Shown: positions 16,511 to 29,912 of the stretch, in pieces
Numbering within the stretch: position 1 is the stretch's first letter
Layout of the letters: each line of letters starts with the position of its first letter
Origin: DAOUAT01 sp964551735
Lineage (GTDB): Bacteria > Chloroflexota > Anaerolineae > CG2-30-64-16
Length of the DNA: 64,000 bases
Assembly: GCA_964551735.1 (NCBI GenBank)
Contig: CAZKEF010000021.1
Coordinates: 1-64,000, forward strand
Direction: 5' to 3'
Made by a program: the position numbers and the translations under genes
The notes under the pieces: model-generated
Told to the model about the DNA's origin: nothing
Database searches by the model: none
Seen by the model: the letters and a program-made list of their open reading frames with translations, nothing else

Positions 16511-18129
<1,619 letters not shown>

Positions 18130-18130
<1 letters not shown>

Positions 18131-21100
18131 CAGGTTTTCTCCTTGTCAGATGATGGATATTGGTTGCGCAGCGCCTCGTACGCGGCGCGAATCTGCCGAT
18201 GGCGCGCGATGTTCTCCAGGAAGGTGTTTCGGAATGGGCTCTCGGCCGGGATCAGGTTGGCCTTGCGCATCATTTCGTTGTACGCCGCGGCCAGCATAGC
18301 GTGGGCTTCCTCGTCCCGGCCGTTGGCCGCCAGCGCCAGGCTGTGACGGTACATGATCTCCTCGGCCGAGCATTCGACGATCTGCGTGAAGCCAAACTGG
18401 CGATAGATGTCCAGCGCGCTCCCCGACGCTTCGAGTGCGAAGCGCAAATGTTCCGCGCGTTCAGCCTCATCGCCGATAGCCCTCGCCAGCCCCAGATGCG
18501 CGGCCGCGGTCTCACACGCGGCCGCCATCTGATACTGCCGCGAGACCTGGCCCTCGGCCACCATCTGGCGGACCTGGGCCTGCAAGTTCAACGCCTGGCG
18601 CCAATGTTCCGCGCCGCCCTGGGCGTTGTGCAGGATCGCCTCCACCAGATGGAGCCCGGCGTGGCCGATGTCCGAGATCACGCGTGTCATGACGGCGCGC
18701 GCTTCTTCGAATGTTGCCCAGGCTGCCTCAAAACGGCCCAGCTCGGCTTGAATCTGCACGACTCGCAACAAGGCGAAGATCCGGTCCGGCGTCTCGCTCC
18801 ACAGCGCCAAGGCCTGCCGGATCAGCTTCAGGCCGCCTTCGGCGTCGCCCAGGTAGACCCCGGTGATCTGGCCGCACGAGATGAGCGCGTGCCCCTCGCC
18901 CATCCGATTGCCGATCTCTCGGTAGATCGCGACCCGCTTCTCCTCGAACTCGGTCAACTGCCGGTAGTAGTCGCCTCGGCGCTCGTGCTCTGGGCTGACC
19001 GCGGCCAGCAGCCAGGCTTCAGTCTCCCTGTCTTCCAGCCGCTGCGAGATGTTGAGCGCTGCCTGGATGTACTCGGTGCTGCGTTCCAGGTTATCCATGC
19101 CGTATGAGCCGCCGATGCCCAACAGCAGGCCGACCTCGACCCGCAGGTCCCCCAGTTGCCGCGAGATCTCCAGCGCCTGGGTGCGCAATTCATGCCAGGC
19201 CGGATCGCGCGACAGCTGCTGCAAGTGGCCCACGGCCAACAGCGCGTTCATCTCACGTCGCTTGTCGCCGGCTTGTTGCACCAGGGCCAACGCCTCCTGG
19301 GCCGTCCGCAGCCCTGCGGCCAACTCCTCTTGCGTATTGGGTTTGTTCACCGTGGGCTGCGCCAGCAGCGCGTCCACCATGAAGAGCGGGTCGTCCGGCA
19401 TCTCTCGAGCCAGGGCGAGCAGCGCGTGAGCGTCGGCGTTGCCCGCTTCGATGTTGCCCATGCGCAGATGCACCTGGCGCCGGCCTTCCAGCGCCTCGAA
19501 GCGCATCTCACGGATCGTGCGCAGCAGCGCGCCGGGCGCGTCTTCGCGTTCGATCTGTGCCAGCAGCGCCAGGGCGCGCGTGTAGTGCCCCAGCGCATCG
19601 GCGTTGGCATACACGCGGCGGGCTTCGGCAGCGGCGCCGATGGCATGATAGAGCTCCTTGTTGAGGTCGCCGGCCTGGCGGTAGTGATAGGCCAGCAGGC
19701 CGTGATAGGGTCTGGATGAGTCAGAGCCAAAAATGGCTTCCAGTTGCTCCGCTGTCTGGCGGTGATACGCGATGCGTTGCGCGCTGAGCAGGCTTTCGTA
19801 GGCTACCTCGCGCACCAGCGAGGGTGTGAACACATACGCCATCCCCAGGTCCGGCTCCAACGTCTGTTCCTGAATGAGCTGGGCGCGTTGGAGCTGGGTC
19901 AGCGCGGATTTCAGCAGGCCGGCATCTCCCACAATAGCTTCCAGCACGCCGCGCCAGAACAAAGGGCCGATCACCGAGGCGATCTGGAGCACGCGCCGCG
20001 CCTCGGCCGAGAGGCGGTCAATGCGCGCCAGCAGCAAGGCGCGCAAGCTGCCCGGCAGGTCAAACGTTTGAACGGTCTGGGCCTGGCGCCAGACGCCCTC
20101 GGCATCTCGTCTCAGCAGGCCCTGATCAATCAGCGCGTAGACGATCTCCCGCATGTAGTATGGGTTGCCTTCGGCCTTTTCGATAACCAGCATCGCCGTA
20201 TCTACGGCCAGGGCGCCGGGGCCAAGCATTTGATCGAGCAGCGTGCGGCTCTCGTTCTCGGTAAAGGGCGGCAGGTCAATGGCTGTCAGGCGGTGGGGAT
20301 ATTCGGTTTCCACATGGTGGCGGAATCCCCAGGCCGCCGAGGTGCGATCGGGCCGGAAGCTAGCGACCCAAAGCACCGGCGCGCTTTCGCAGATGGACAG
20401 GCAGTGCCCCAGCAGCGCCAGGGAGCTGAGGTCTGCGAACTGCAGATCGCTGACGCTCAGCACCAGCGGTCCCCGCCGCGCCAGGGCCTCGACCCAGTGA
20501 TAGACCGCCGTGGAGAGTCGCTTTTGAAACGCTTCGGCCTTGAGATAGGCGATGCGCCGGGCAAGGGTGCCTTCCACCGGCAGCGCCAGCAGGGTGGCCA
20601 GGTAGGGCTGGTAGCGTTCCGCCTGGTCGCCCCATAATCTGGCGGCCTCTTGTTGGAGTAATCCCGCCAGGTCAGGCTCTGCTTCGCCCGCGGATGCTTC
20701 CAGCCAACTGCGCAGCAGCCCCACCCACAGCGCATAGGGCGTCGCCTGGTCGTACGAGCGGCTGTGGCTGGCCAGCCAGGTGATCGCGCTGTCTCGTTCG
20801 AAGTACCGGCGCACCTGGCTGACCAGCAGCGACTTGCCCATGCCCTTCGCACCCGTAACCAGGGCGATGCCTCCGCGGCCGCTTTGCAGCGCCTCCACGC
20901 AGCCCCGGAGCGCGGCCAGTTGCGCGTCGCGGCCCGCCACCAGCGACAGTGCCAGATCATGGGCCTGTCGCGTCTCGACGAACTTGCGGAGGCGCAGCGG
21001 CCGGTAAACCGCAAGGGGCTTGCTGATCCCCTTCACGGCGATCTCGCCCAGCGGCAGCCACTCGAACCGGTCTTCCACCAGGTGATAGGTTTGTGCGCTG

Positions 21101-21894
21101 ACCAGCACCGTGCCCGGTTCGGCCGCGGTTTCCATGCGCGCGGCCAACGTCACCCCGCCGCCCATGGCCGTGTCCTCGCGGTGCCGGCCGGCCTCACCCA
21201 CGCTGCCCACGATGACTTCGCCGGTGTTGATGCCCACGCGCACCCGCAGGTCGATGTTGCGCGCCGCCATTTCCGCTGCCATCGGCCGGATCGCGTCGTG
21301 CATGGCCAGCGCAGCCAGGATTGCGCGCTCCGGGTCGTCCTCGTGCGCGTCGGTTGCGCCGAAGAACGCGACCAGCCCATCCCCGCGGAATTGATCCACG
21401 TGGCCGCCGAATCGCTCCACCTCGGCCGCCAACAATTGCAGCACCTGGTTCATCAGCTCCACCCAGGCCTCGGTGCCTAACTGCTCCATCAAGTCGGTGG
21501 AATTGTACACGTCGGCCAGGATGATGGTCGCGATCCGGCGCTCGCCGGTCAGCGGTGTGAGCGCGGCAGGCGCCTCGGCTGGGGGCGCGGGCGGCGACGG
21601 CGGCGCTACGGGTACGACCGGTGCGGGCATTTCGTCACGCCGCTCATCCCCGAGCCGCTCGGGGATGGGGCCGGGCGTCGGAGGCGGCAGGGTTGCAGAG
21701 GCGCGCGGCGGGTGCGCGGGCACCATTGTATCCGTCAGGCGACCGCCACACATGCCGCAGAAGCGGTAGGTGAACGGGTTGCTGAAGCCACAGCTTGGGC
21801 AGGTGGCCCCGAGTTGCGTGCCGCATTGGCCGCAAAACCGCATCCCGGCCGGGCTTTTGAAGCCACAGGAAGGACATTTCATGGACAGGCTCAC
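18130..21894 (-). CDS. Zinc ribbon - class III cyclase-like - STAND ATPase - TPR regulator, copy A
   Basis: 1254 residues. Order: two CxxC...CxxC zinc ribbons (7-50), a Pro/Ala-rich linker (51-115), class III nucleotide cyclase homology (118-300), an ATPase with Walker A GAKGMGKS (348-355) and SVSDLQFAD as Walker B-like motif, then alpha-helical TPR-like repeats (about 720-1240). The cyclase keeps metal ligands Asp128 and Asp172 and Arg253, but Gln168 replaces the usual purine-specifying Lys, Gly246 the Asp, and Thr249 the transition-state Asn. The layout recalls MalT-like STAND regulators fused to a sensor. It is translationally coupled to a GH13 gene, so a role in sensing or controlling glucan use is inferred. 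Confidence 0.85.
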
Positions 21895-21899
21895 AAGAA

Positions 21900-21920
21900 C
21901 CGGTGGATGGAATCCACCGG
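21900..21920. repeat. Short hairpin between the tandem regulator genes
   Basis: CCGGTGGAT (21900-21908) and ATCCACCGG (21912-21920) form a perfect nine-base stem with a GGA loop in the 85-base gap between the two giant genes. A second hairpin, CAGGGATT/AATCCCTG (21985-22003), covers the last codons of the upstream gene. Either could limit read-through. Confidence 0.55.
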
Positions 21921-21979
21921 CTTACACTGGGAGGCGCCCTCAGGCACTTGGGTCCAGCCGCTGCGGCGGCTTTTCAGGT

Positions 21980-24900
21980 TCAGGCAGGGATTTCCAATCC
22001 CTGCGCGTGTTGACGCGCGGCCGCGATCTGCCGGTGCAGCGCGATGTTCTCCAGGAAGGCCTTGCGGAACGGGCTGTCGGCCGGGATCAAGTCGTGTTTG
22101 CGCATCATTTCGGCGTACGCCGCCTTCAGCATCTCTCGCGCGTCCGCGTCTCGGCCGTTGGCTGCCAACGCCAGGCTGTGACGGTAAAGGATTTCTTCGG
22201 CCACGCACTCGACGATCTGGGTGAAGCCGAACTGCCGGTAGATCGCCAGCGCCGCCCCCGACGCTTCGAGCGCCAGGCGTTGGTGCTCTGCGCGTTCCGC
22301 ACCATCTTCCGCCTGCTGCGCCAGCCTGAGGTGTGCTTCGGCTGTCTCGCAGGCGGCGGCCATTTGATATTGCCGGGAAAGTTGATCTTCCTTCACCATC
22401 TGCTGGATCGTCGCCTGCAGGCCCAATACCCGGCGCCAGTGTTCTGGGCCGCCTTGGGTGTTGTGGGTGATCGCCTCGACGAGCGCGAGCCCGGCGTGGC
22501 CGATGTCCAGGATCACGTGCTCGCCAGCGGCGCGTGCGGCTGCCAATGTCGCCCAGGCTTCATCAAATCGCCCTTGTGCGGCCTGGATCTGGGCGATACG
22601 CAGCAGAGGGAACAGCTTGTCGGATGTCTCGCTCCACCGGGCCAGCGCCTCGTGCATCAACGCCAAGCCTCCCTCGAAGTCGCCCAGGTAGATCGCCCGG
22701 ATCTGGCCGCAGAACATGAGCGCGTGCCCTTCGCCCATCGAGTTGCCGATCTCATGGTAGATCGCGGCCCGTTTCTGGTCGTACTCGACCAACTGCTGGT
22801 AGTAGTCTCCCTTCCGTTCAAACCGGGGGCCGATCGCCGCAAGGAGGCTGGCCTCGGTCTCCTTGTCTTCAACGCGTTGTGAGATCTCCAGGGCTGCTTC
22901 CAGATATTCGGAACCGCGCTGCAGGTCGTCCATGCCCAAGGCATCGCTGATTCCCAGCAGAAGGCCGACTTGCATGCGCAGATCGCCCAGTTGGCGACTC
23001 AGCTCATAGGCCTGGTCGCCCAGCGTTAACCAGGATGGATCTTTGCGCAACAACTGCAGCTCTGCAACGGCAACGAGCGCGTGCATCTCCCTGCGTTTGT
23101 CGCCCAAGCCCTGCGCCAACACCAACGCTTCCCTGGCCATTTTCAGGCCTGTTTCCAACTCCTCGCGCGTGTCGTGGCTGTGCACCTGGGGCTGATGGAG
23201 CAGCGCATCCACCATGAAGGCCGGGTCATCTGCCATTCGGCGCGCGAGGGGCAGGAGGGCGCAGGCGTCCGCCCTGGCAGCAGTGATGTTGCCCATGCGG
23301 ACCTGCACCTGATGGCGTCCCATCAACGCCTCAAAGCTCAGCTCCCAGATGGGCCGCAGCGCCTCCGGGGGCGATTGGCTTTCGATCTCGGCGAGGAGCT
23401 CCAGGGCACGCGTGTAGCGGCTGTGCGCGTCCCCGTTGGCATACACCCGCTGCGCTTCCTCGGCCGCGCCGAGCACGTAATAGAGCTCTCTGTTGAGGTC
23501 GCCAGCCCGGCGATAGTGATAGGCCAGCAGGCCGTGGTACGGCTTGGATGAATCAGCGCCGAAGAGCGCTTCGATCTTCTCCGCTACGCGGCGGTGATAG
23601 AGGGCACGCTGACTGCTCAGCAGGCTCTCGTAAACGACTTCGCGCACCAGCGAGGGCGTGAAGGTGTAGGCCATGCCTAATTCCGGCTCCAGGCTCTGCT
23701 CCTGGATCAGCTGGCTGCGTTGGAGCTGGGTCAGGGCGGATTTGACCTGGCTTACATCCTCGATCAGCGCTTCCAACACGTTGCGCCAGAAGGTGGAGCC
23801 GATGACTGAGGCGGCCTGGAGCACGCGACGCGCTTCGGGCGACAGGCGGTCAATGCGCGCCAACAGCAGGCCGCGCAGGCTGCCGGGCAGATCGAACGAC
23901 TCCACGGGTTGGGTCTGGCGCCAGAGACCACCGGCATCGCGATGCAGCACGCCCTGGCCAACCAGCGCGTAGAGGATCTCGCGCATGTAGTATGGGTTGC
24001 CTTCGGCCTTGGCGACGATCAGCGCGGCCGTGGCTTCCGCCAGCGTGTCATGGCCAAGCATCTGGTCCAGCAGCGCGCGACTTTCGCTTTCGGTCAGAGG
24101 GGGCAGGTCCACGGCTGTCAGGCGGTGGCCGTACTCAGTCTCGGCGTAATGGCGGAACTCCCAGGCGAGCGAGCCACGGTCGGGCCGGAAGCTGGCCAAC
24201 CACAGCACGGGCGTGTTTTCACAGATGGGCAGGCAGTGTCTCAGCAGGTTCAGCGAGCTGGCGTCGGCGAACTGGAGATCGTTGAACGCCAGCACTGTCG
24301 GCCCGCGCTGCGCCAGCGCTTCCATCCAGGTGTACACCGCACCGGAAAGCTGTTTTTGTAACCCTTCAGCTTGAATGTATGCCATACGTTCGGCGAACGT
24401 GTCTGTCACCGGCAGCGCCAGCAGGGTCGCCAGGTAGGGACAGTAGCGTTCGGCCTGCTCCCCCCACAGTGTTGCGCACTCCTGGCGCAGGCGAGCGGCC
24501 AGGTCAGGGTCGTTGTCGTCCGTTGGGGCTTCCAACCAGTTCCGCAGCAGGCCCACCCACATCGCATAAGGGGTTGTCTGATCGTAGGAGCGGCAGTGGG
24601 TGGTGAGCCAGGTGAAGCCTCCGCCTCCAGGCTCCCGCTTTCCCGCAGGAGCGGCGGCGTGTTGAGCGCCCTCAGCCTGGGAGGGAGCGGCAGGCGGGCC
24701 GATCTTCACGTGGTGCGCGAAATGCTGTTGCAACCGTTCGACCAGCAGCGATTTACCCATGCCCTTTGCGCCGGTAACGAAGGCGATGCCGCCGCGGCCG
24801 CCGCAAAGTGCCTCGACGCAGCGCTGAAGCGTGGCGAACGCCTCATTGCACCCGAAGACCAACGGCAGCGCCAGATCGTGCGTCGCGGGCATGACCTCGC

Positions 24901-25666
24901 CGAATGTGCGGAGGCGCAGCGGCCGGTAGACAGCGACGGGCTTACTGATCCCCTTGACACTGATCTCACCCAGCGGCAGCCACTCGAACCGGCCCTCCAC
25001 CAGGCGATAAGTGTCCGCGCTGACCAGAACCGTGCCGGGCTCGGCCGCCGTCTCCATGCGCGCTGCCAGCGCGATGCCGCCGCCCATGGCCGTGTCTTCG
25101 CGGTGCCGGCTGGCTTCCCCCACGCTGCCCACGATCACTTCGCCGGTGTTGACGCCCACGCGTATCTTGAGGTCGATACCCTGGCGTCCCACGGTTTCAG
25201 CGCAGGGGCGGATCGCCCCGTGCATGGCAAGCGCGGCCAGGATGGCGCGCTCCGGATCATCCTCGTGCGCGTCGGTGGCGCCGAAGAACGCCACCAGGCC
25301 ATCACCGCGAAACTGGTCTACCCGGCCGCCGAAGCGGTAGACCTCGGCCGCCAGCAGTTGGAGCGCCTGGTTCATCAGCTCCACCCAGACCTCGGTACCC
25401 AACTGCTCCATCAGATCGGTGGAGCGGTATACGTCGGCCAGGATGACCGTGGCGATCCGGCGTTCGCCGACCAGTGGCGCGACGGCGCCTTCTGCGGCCG
25501 CGGTCGCCGGTGCGACCGTCAGTCCCCGGCCACACTTGCCGCAGAACCGATAGCCGGCCGGGTTCTCGAAGCCGCATTGTGGGCACGGGACGCCGAGCCG
25601 CGCGCCGCATTGACCGCAGAAGTTCATCTCGGCAGGGGCGTTGAAGCCGCAGTGGCTGCATTGCAT
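21980..25666 (-). CDS. Zinc ribbon - class III cyclase-like - STAND ATPase - TPR regulator, copy B
   Basis: 1228 residues, clearly a tandem paralog of the gene at 18130-21894, with the same order: two zinc ribbons (3-46), a short linker, cyclase homology (68-250), Walker A GAKGMGKS (299-306), AFNDLQFAD, and TPR-like C-terminal half. Its cyclase also keeps both metal Asp (78 and 122) and Arg203 but has Gln118, Gly196 and Ala199 where Lys, Asp and Asn are expected. A Pro/Ala/Gly-rich insertion sits after the Walker A region (about residues 320-345) and is missing from copy A. Independent change of the Asn (Thr in A, Ala in B) argues that loss of canonical cyclase chemistry is tolerated. Confidence 0.85.
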   Translation of the reverse strand: MQCSHCGFNAPAEMNFCGQCGARLGVPCPQCGFENPAGYRFCGKCGRGLTVAPATAAAEGAVAPLVGERRIATVILADVYRSTDLMEQLGTEVWVELMNQALQLLAAEVYRFGGRVDQFRGDGLVAFFGATDAHEDDPERAILAALAMHGAIRPCAETVGRQGIDLKIRVGVNTGEVIVGSVGEASRHREDTAMGGGIALAARMETAAEPGTVLVSADTYRLVEGRFEWLPLGEISVKGISKPVAVYRPLRLRTFGEVMPATHDLALPLVFGCNEAFATLQRCVEALCGGRGGIAFVTGAKGMGKSLLVERLQQHFAHHVKIGPPAAPSQAEGAQHAAAPAGKREPGGGGFTWLTTHCRSYDQTTPYAMWVGLLRNWLEAPTDDNDPDLAARLRQECATLWGEQAERYCPYLATLLALPVTDTFAERMAYIQAEGLQKQLSGAVYTWMEALAQRGPTVLAFNDLQFADASSLNLLRHCLPICENTPVLWLASFRPDRGSLAWEFRHYAETEYGHRLTAVDLPPLTESESRALLDQMLGHDTLAEATAALIVAKAEGNPYYMREILYALVGQGVLHRDAGGLWRQTQPVESFDLPGSLRGLLLARIDRLSPEARRVLQAASVIGSTFWRNVLEALIEDVSQVKSALTQLQRSQLIQEQSLEPELGMAYTFTPSLVREVVYESLLSSQRALYHRRVAEKIEALFGADSSKPYHGLLAYHYRRAGDLNRELYYVLGAAEEAQRVYANGDAHSRYTRALELLAEIESQSPPEALRPIWELSFEALMGRHQVQVRMGNITAARADACALLPLARRMADDPAFMVDALLHQPQVHSHDTREELETGLKMAREALVLAQGLGDKRREMHALVAVAELQLLRKDPSWLTLGDQAYELSRQLGDLRMQVGLLLGISDALGMDDLQRGSEYLEAALEISQRVEDKETEASLLAAIGPRFERKGDYYQQLVEYDQKRAAIYHEIGNSMGEGHALMFCGQIRAIYLGDFEGGLALMHEALARWSETSDKLFPLLRIAQIQAAQGRFDEAWATLAAARAAGEHVILDIGHAGLALVEAITHNTQGGPEHWRRVLGLQATIQQMVKEDQLSRQYQMAAACETAEAHLRLAQQAEDGAERAEHQRLALEASGAALAIYRQFGFTQIVECVAEEILYRHSLALAANGRDADAREMLKAAYAEMMRKHDLIPADSPFRKAFLENIALHRQIAAARQHAQGLEIPA

Positions 25667-25694
25667 TGGACGCGCATACCTATCTGGTGACGAC

Positions 25695-25727
25695 AGAAAC
25701 CGGGTTTCTGCGGGAAACCCGGTTTCT
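25695..25727. terminator. Perfect 14-bp hairpin upstream of regulator copy B
   Basis: AGAAACCGGGTTTC (25695-25708) pairs exactly with GAAACCCGGTTTCT (25714-25727), loop TGCGG. It lies in the 111-base space between the cyclic-nucleotide-binding gene and regulator copy B, both on the minus strand. It could attenuate or process the shared transcript; there is no long T-run, so the terminator call is tentative. Confidence 0.45.
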
Positions 25728-25777
25728 TGCTCGATCCCGTGACGGAATCGAGCCTTCAGGATTGTGATCTACTGAGT

Positions 25778-26215
25778 CTACTGCAACCGATCCAACGCCA
25801 TGCGGAAGCGTTTGGCCAATTCCTGGAGGACGATCACCGCCATCTCGGCGTCCTCTTTCAGCAGGCCGATAAAGTCTTCGTGCCGTAGCACCAGGCATTC
25901 GGTTGGCTCGATCGTGGTCACAGTGGCTGTGCGTATGCCCTTGTCAAGCAACGCCATCTCGCCGAAGAAGGACGCAGGGCCGAAAGCGTTAACCACAACC
26001 TGCTCACCGTCACTGCGCACCCGGATGGCCTCAGCCTTGCCCGAAACGATCACGAAGAATCCTTCGCCCCCCTGGCCCTGGGTGACGATCTCCTTGCCTC
26101 CCTCGTATTTGCGCTCGACGAAGCGCTGAGCCAGCTTCCCGAGCTGACGGTTGTTGAGGTTCTGGAACAGCGGAACGTGCTGTAATGCCTGGACGATATT
26201 TGCTGTGCTTACCAT
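25778..26215 (-). CDS. Single-domain cyclic nucleotide-binding protein
   Basis: 145 residues from ATG 26215, chosen for GGAGG seven bases upstream. It is a CRP-type cNMP-binding beta-barrel with the phosphate-binding cassette FGEMALLDKGIRTATV (84-99), including the Glu86 and Arg95 that contact cyclic nucleotide phosphate and ribose in family members. No helix-turn-helix follows, so it is not a CRP-type DNA binder; it may act as a free-standing sensor or partner. It sits directly upstream of the two cyclase-like giants in the same direction, so a local signalling pair is likely. Confidence 0.82.
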   Translation of the reverse strand: MVSTANIVQALQHVPLFQNLNNRQLGKLAQRFVERKYEGGKEIVTQGQGGEGFFVIVSGKAEAIRVRSDGEQVVVNAFGPASFFGEMALLDKGIRTATVTTIEPTECLVLRHEDFIGLLKEDAEMAVIVLQELAKRFRMALDRLQ

Positions 26216-26321
26216 GAAGTGCCTCCTGCGATAAGAAATACACGTTGGGAACGCGGCCTCTGAAGAGGCTACCTGTTTGCATCTGAGGCTGCATACTCCA
26301 CCCTGTAGACAACTCACTGTG

Positions 26322-26470
26322 GTCACCCTGAGCGGGTCTGCTCCGTGAGATCCAGTGCAGTGAGATTCCAGCGAAGAGACTCAACGGAACTGGAGATGCC
26401 AAGATGCTTCGCTGGACACTCGCTGCAACGCGACTTGAGTTGTTGACCCGCCCACGGCGAAGCCGTGACA
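26322..26470. repeat. Dispersed TGTCA...TGACA repeat copy
   Basis: GTCACCCTGAGCGGGTC at the left and GCCGTGACA at the right bracket about 149 bases with the shared interior phrase CCAGCGAAGAGACTC. It fills most of the 274-base space between the third GH13 gene and the cyclic-nucleotide-binding gene. Confidence 0.7.
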
Positions 26471-26489
26471 TAAGGGAGTTCCTGTGCCT

Positions 26490-28207
<1,718 letters not shown>

Positions 28208-28211
<4 letters not shown>

Positions 28212-28540
28212 GGCGCGCCTCCCAACAGGACGACCGCAATGAACGGGAGCGCTAACTCAACCGCCAGCGTCCAGGCGAACAGATCCCACGACTTGTGTTT
28301 GCCGAAGTTCCGGCGGTGGTATTCCGACGACCAGACGATGAACCCGACCACGCCGATTGCACCGACCAGCAGGACGATATTGCCCCAAAACAGCGCGGGG
28401 GCTGCATCCCGCGCTAATCGGGCGTAGATCCCGAAAAACATCTCGCGCAGGTAGTACACATTTGCGACCCCCAGGGCGACAGTGATCAACCACAGGATGA
28501 CCGCGCCGATTCCTCGGAAGATGGTTTTGCTTTGTGTCAT
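28208..28540 (-). CDS. Small membrane protein of unknown function
   Basis: 110 residues from ATG 28540 (116 from an upstream ATG); GGAG lies upstream. Three hydrophobic segments are visible: GIGAVILWLITVALGVANVY, ALFWGNIVLLVGAIGVVGFI and ALPFIAVVLLGG, with a charged WSSEYHRRNFGKHKSWD loop between the second and third. I recognise no family. It overlaps the GH13 gene by four bases, so it is probably an accessory of that unit. Confidence 0.7.
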
Positions 28541-28637
28541 AGGCTTTCTCCGGCGCATGATGAATGAGGAGAGAGTAGACCGGCCCCTCTCCTCATTTTA
28601 CGCAGAAGCCGGGAGCTGGTTGGAGGATGCCTGAGAT

Positions 28638-28777
28638 TGTCACCCTGAGCGGGTCTATCCCGTGAAGTTCGTTACGGCGATAGTGTAGCGAAGGGTCTCC
28701 GCTCCGGCGTAAGAGATGCTTCGGCCTGACCGATTTGGCTGCACAGCACAGGTTCGGGACTCGGCCTCAGCATGACA
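28638..28777. repeat. Dispersed TGTCA...TGACA repeat copy
   Basis: TGTCACCCTGAGCGGGTCT at the left and CTCAGCATGACA at the right, with the interior phrase AGCGAAGGGTCTC. It occupies the 326-base space (28541-28866) between the small membrane gene and the end of the first ABC operon; the rest of that space shows nothing recognisable. Confidence 0.7.
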
Positions 28778-28866
28778 GAATCCAGCCTCACCGCGCGCCC
28801 GGCATGACATAGGTAGCTGTTCTTGCCGTCCTGGGGCGGGGCTGAGACCCGCCCTAAACAGGATCG

Positions 28867-29910
28867 TTACACCCCGCGCAGCTTCAACTCCTCCGCAAAG
28901 TGGCATGCCACGAAGTGATCATGCTTCACCTCGCGGAACTCCGGCGTCTTCTCCTTGCAGATGTCCTTCGCGTACTGGCAGCGCGGGTTGAAGTAGCAGC
29001 CTGGGGGCGGGTTGGACGGATCGGCCACGTCGCCCTGCATGATGATACGTTCCGAGATGTACTTGGGATCGGCCTTTGGGACGGCCGACATCAGCGCCTC
29101 GGTATACGGGTGCAGCGGGTGCAGATAGAGCTCCTCAGCATCGGCCATCTCGGCCATCTTGCCCACGTACATCACGGCCACGCGGTTCGAGATGTGCTGC
29201 ACCACGCTCAGGTCGTGCGCGACGAAGACGTAGGCCAGGTTGAAGTCCCGCTGCAGGTCCTGCAGCAGGTTCAGCGTCTGCGCCTGGATCGAGACGTCCA
29301 GCGCGGAGACCGGCTCATCGCAGATCACCAGCCGCGGGTTCAGTGACAGCGAGCGCGCGATGCCGATGCGCTGGCGCTGGCCGCCGGAGAATTCGTGCGG
29401 GTAGCGGCGCAGATGATCGGGCCGCAGGCCCACCCGCTGCAGCAGGTTGACGATCATCGCCTCGCTCTTGTCCTTCTCGTACTGGCCGTGGATCATCATC
29501 GGCTCGGCAACGATATCGCCGACCGTCATGCGGGGATTCAGCGAGTTGATCGGGTCCTGGAAGATCATGGCGATCTCCCGGCGGATCAGCTTCATCTGCG
29601 CCCGGTCCATCTCGGCCAGGTTGACGCGCGTCTCCTCGCCTTCCTTGCCCAGCAGGCGGCTCTTCCAGAACACCTGGCCGCCGGTCGGCTCGTAGAGGCG
29701 GAGGATGGTGCGACCCGCGGTGGTCTTGCCGCAGCCGCTCTCGCCCACCAGGCCCAGCGTCTCGCCCTCGCGCACGAAGAAGCTGACGTCATCAACGGCT
29801 TTGACGTAACCGACGATTTTCTTCAGCAGGCCCTTCTGGATGGGGAAGAATTTTTTCAGGCCCTTGACATCCAGCAGGACGTTATCTTTGACGGTTGATT
29901 CGGCTGCCAT
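28867..29910 (-). CDS. Oligopeptide/dipeptide ABC transporter ATPase (OppF/DppF type)
   Basis: 347 residues from ATG 29910 (GGAGG eight bases upstream). Walker A GESGCGKTT, Q-loop FQDPINSLNPR, signature FSGGQRQR, Walker B LVICDEPVSALD and the His switch VAHDLSV are intact. The C-terminal oligopeptide/dipeptide extension has a PRCQYAKDIC cysteine cluster, found in this family as an iron-sulfur or metal site. It couples ATP hydrolysis to import with the OppD-type ATPase encoded two bases upstream. Confidence 0.92.
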   Translation of the reverse strand: MAAESTVKDNVLLDVKGLKKFFPIQKGLLKKIVGYVKAVDDVSFFVREGETLGLVGESGCGKTTAGRTILRLYEPTGGQVFWKSRLLGKEGEETRVNLAEMDRAQMKLIRREIAMIFQDPINSLNPRMTVGDIVAEPMMIHGQYEKDKSEAMIVNLLQRVGLRPDHLRRYPHEFSGGQRQRIGIARSLSLNPRLVICDEPVSALDVSIQAQTLNLLQDLQRDFNLAYVFVAHDLSVVQHISNRVAVMYVGKMAEMADAEELYLHPLHPYTEALMSAVPKADPKYISERIIMQGDVADPSNPPPGCYFNPRCQYAKDICKEKTPEFREVKHDHFVACHFAEELKLRGV

Positions 29911-29912
29911 CG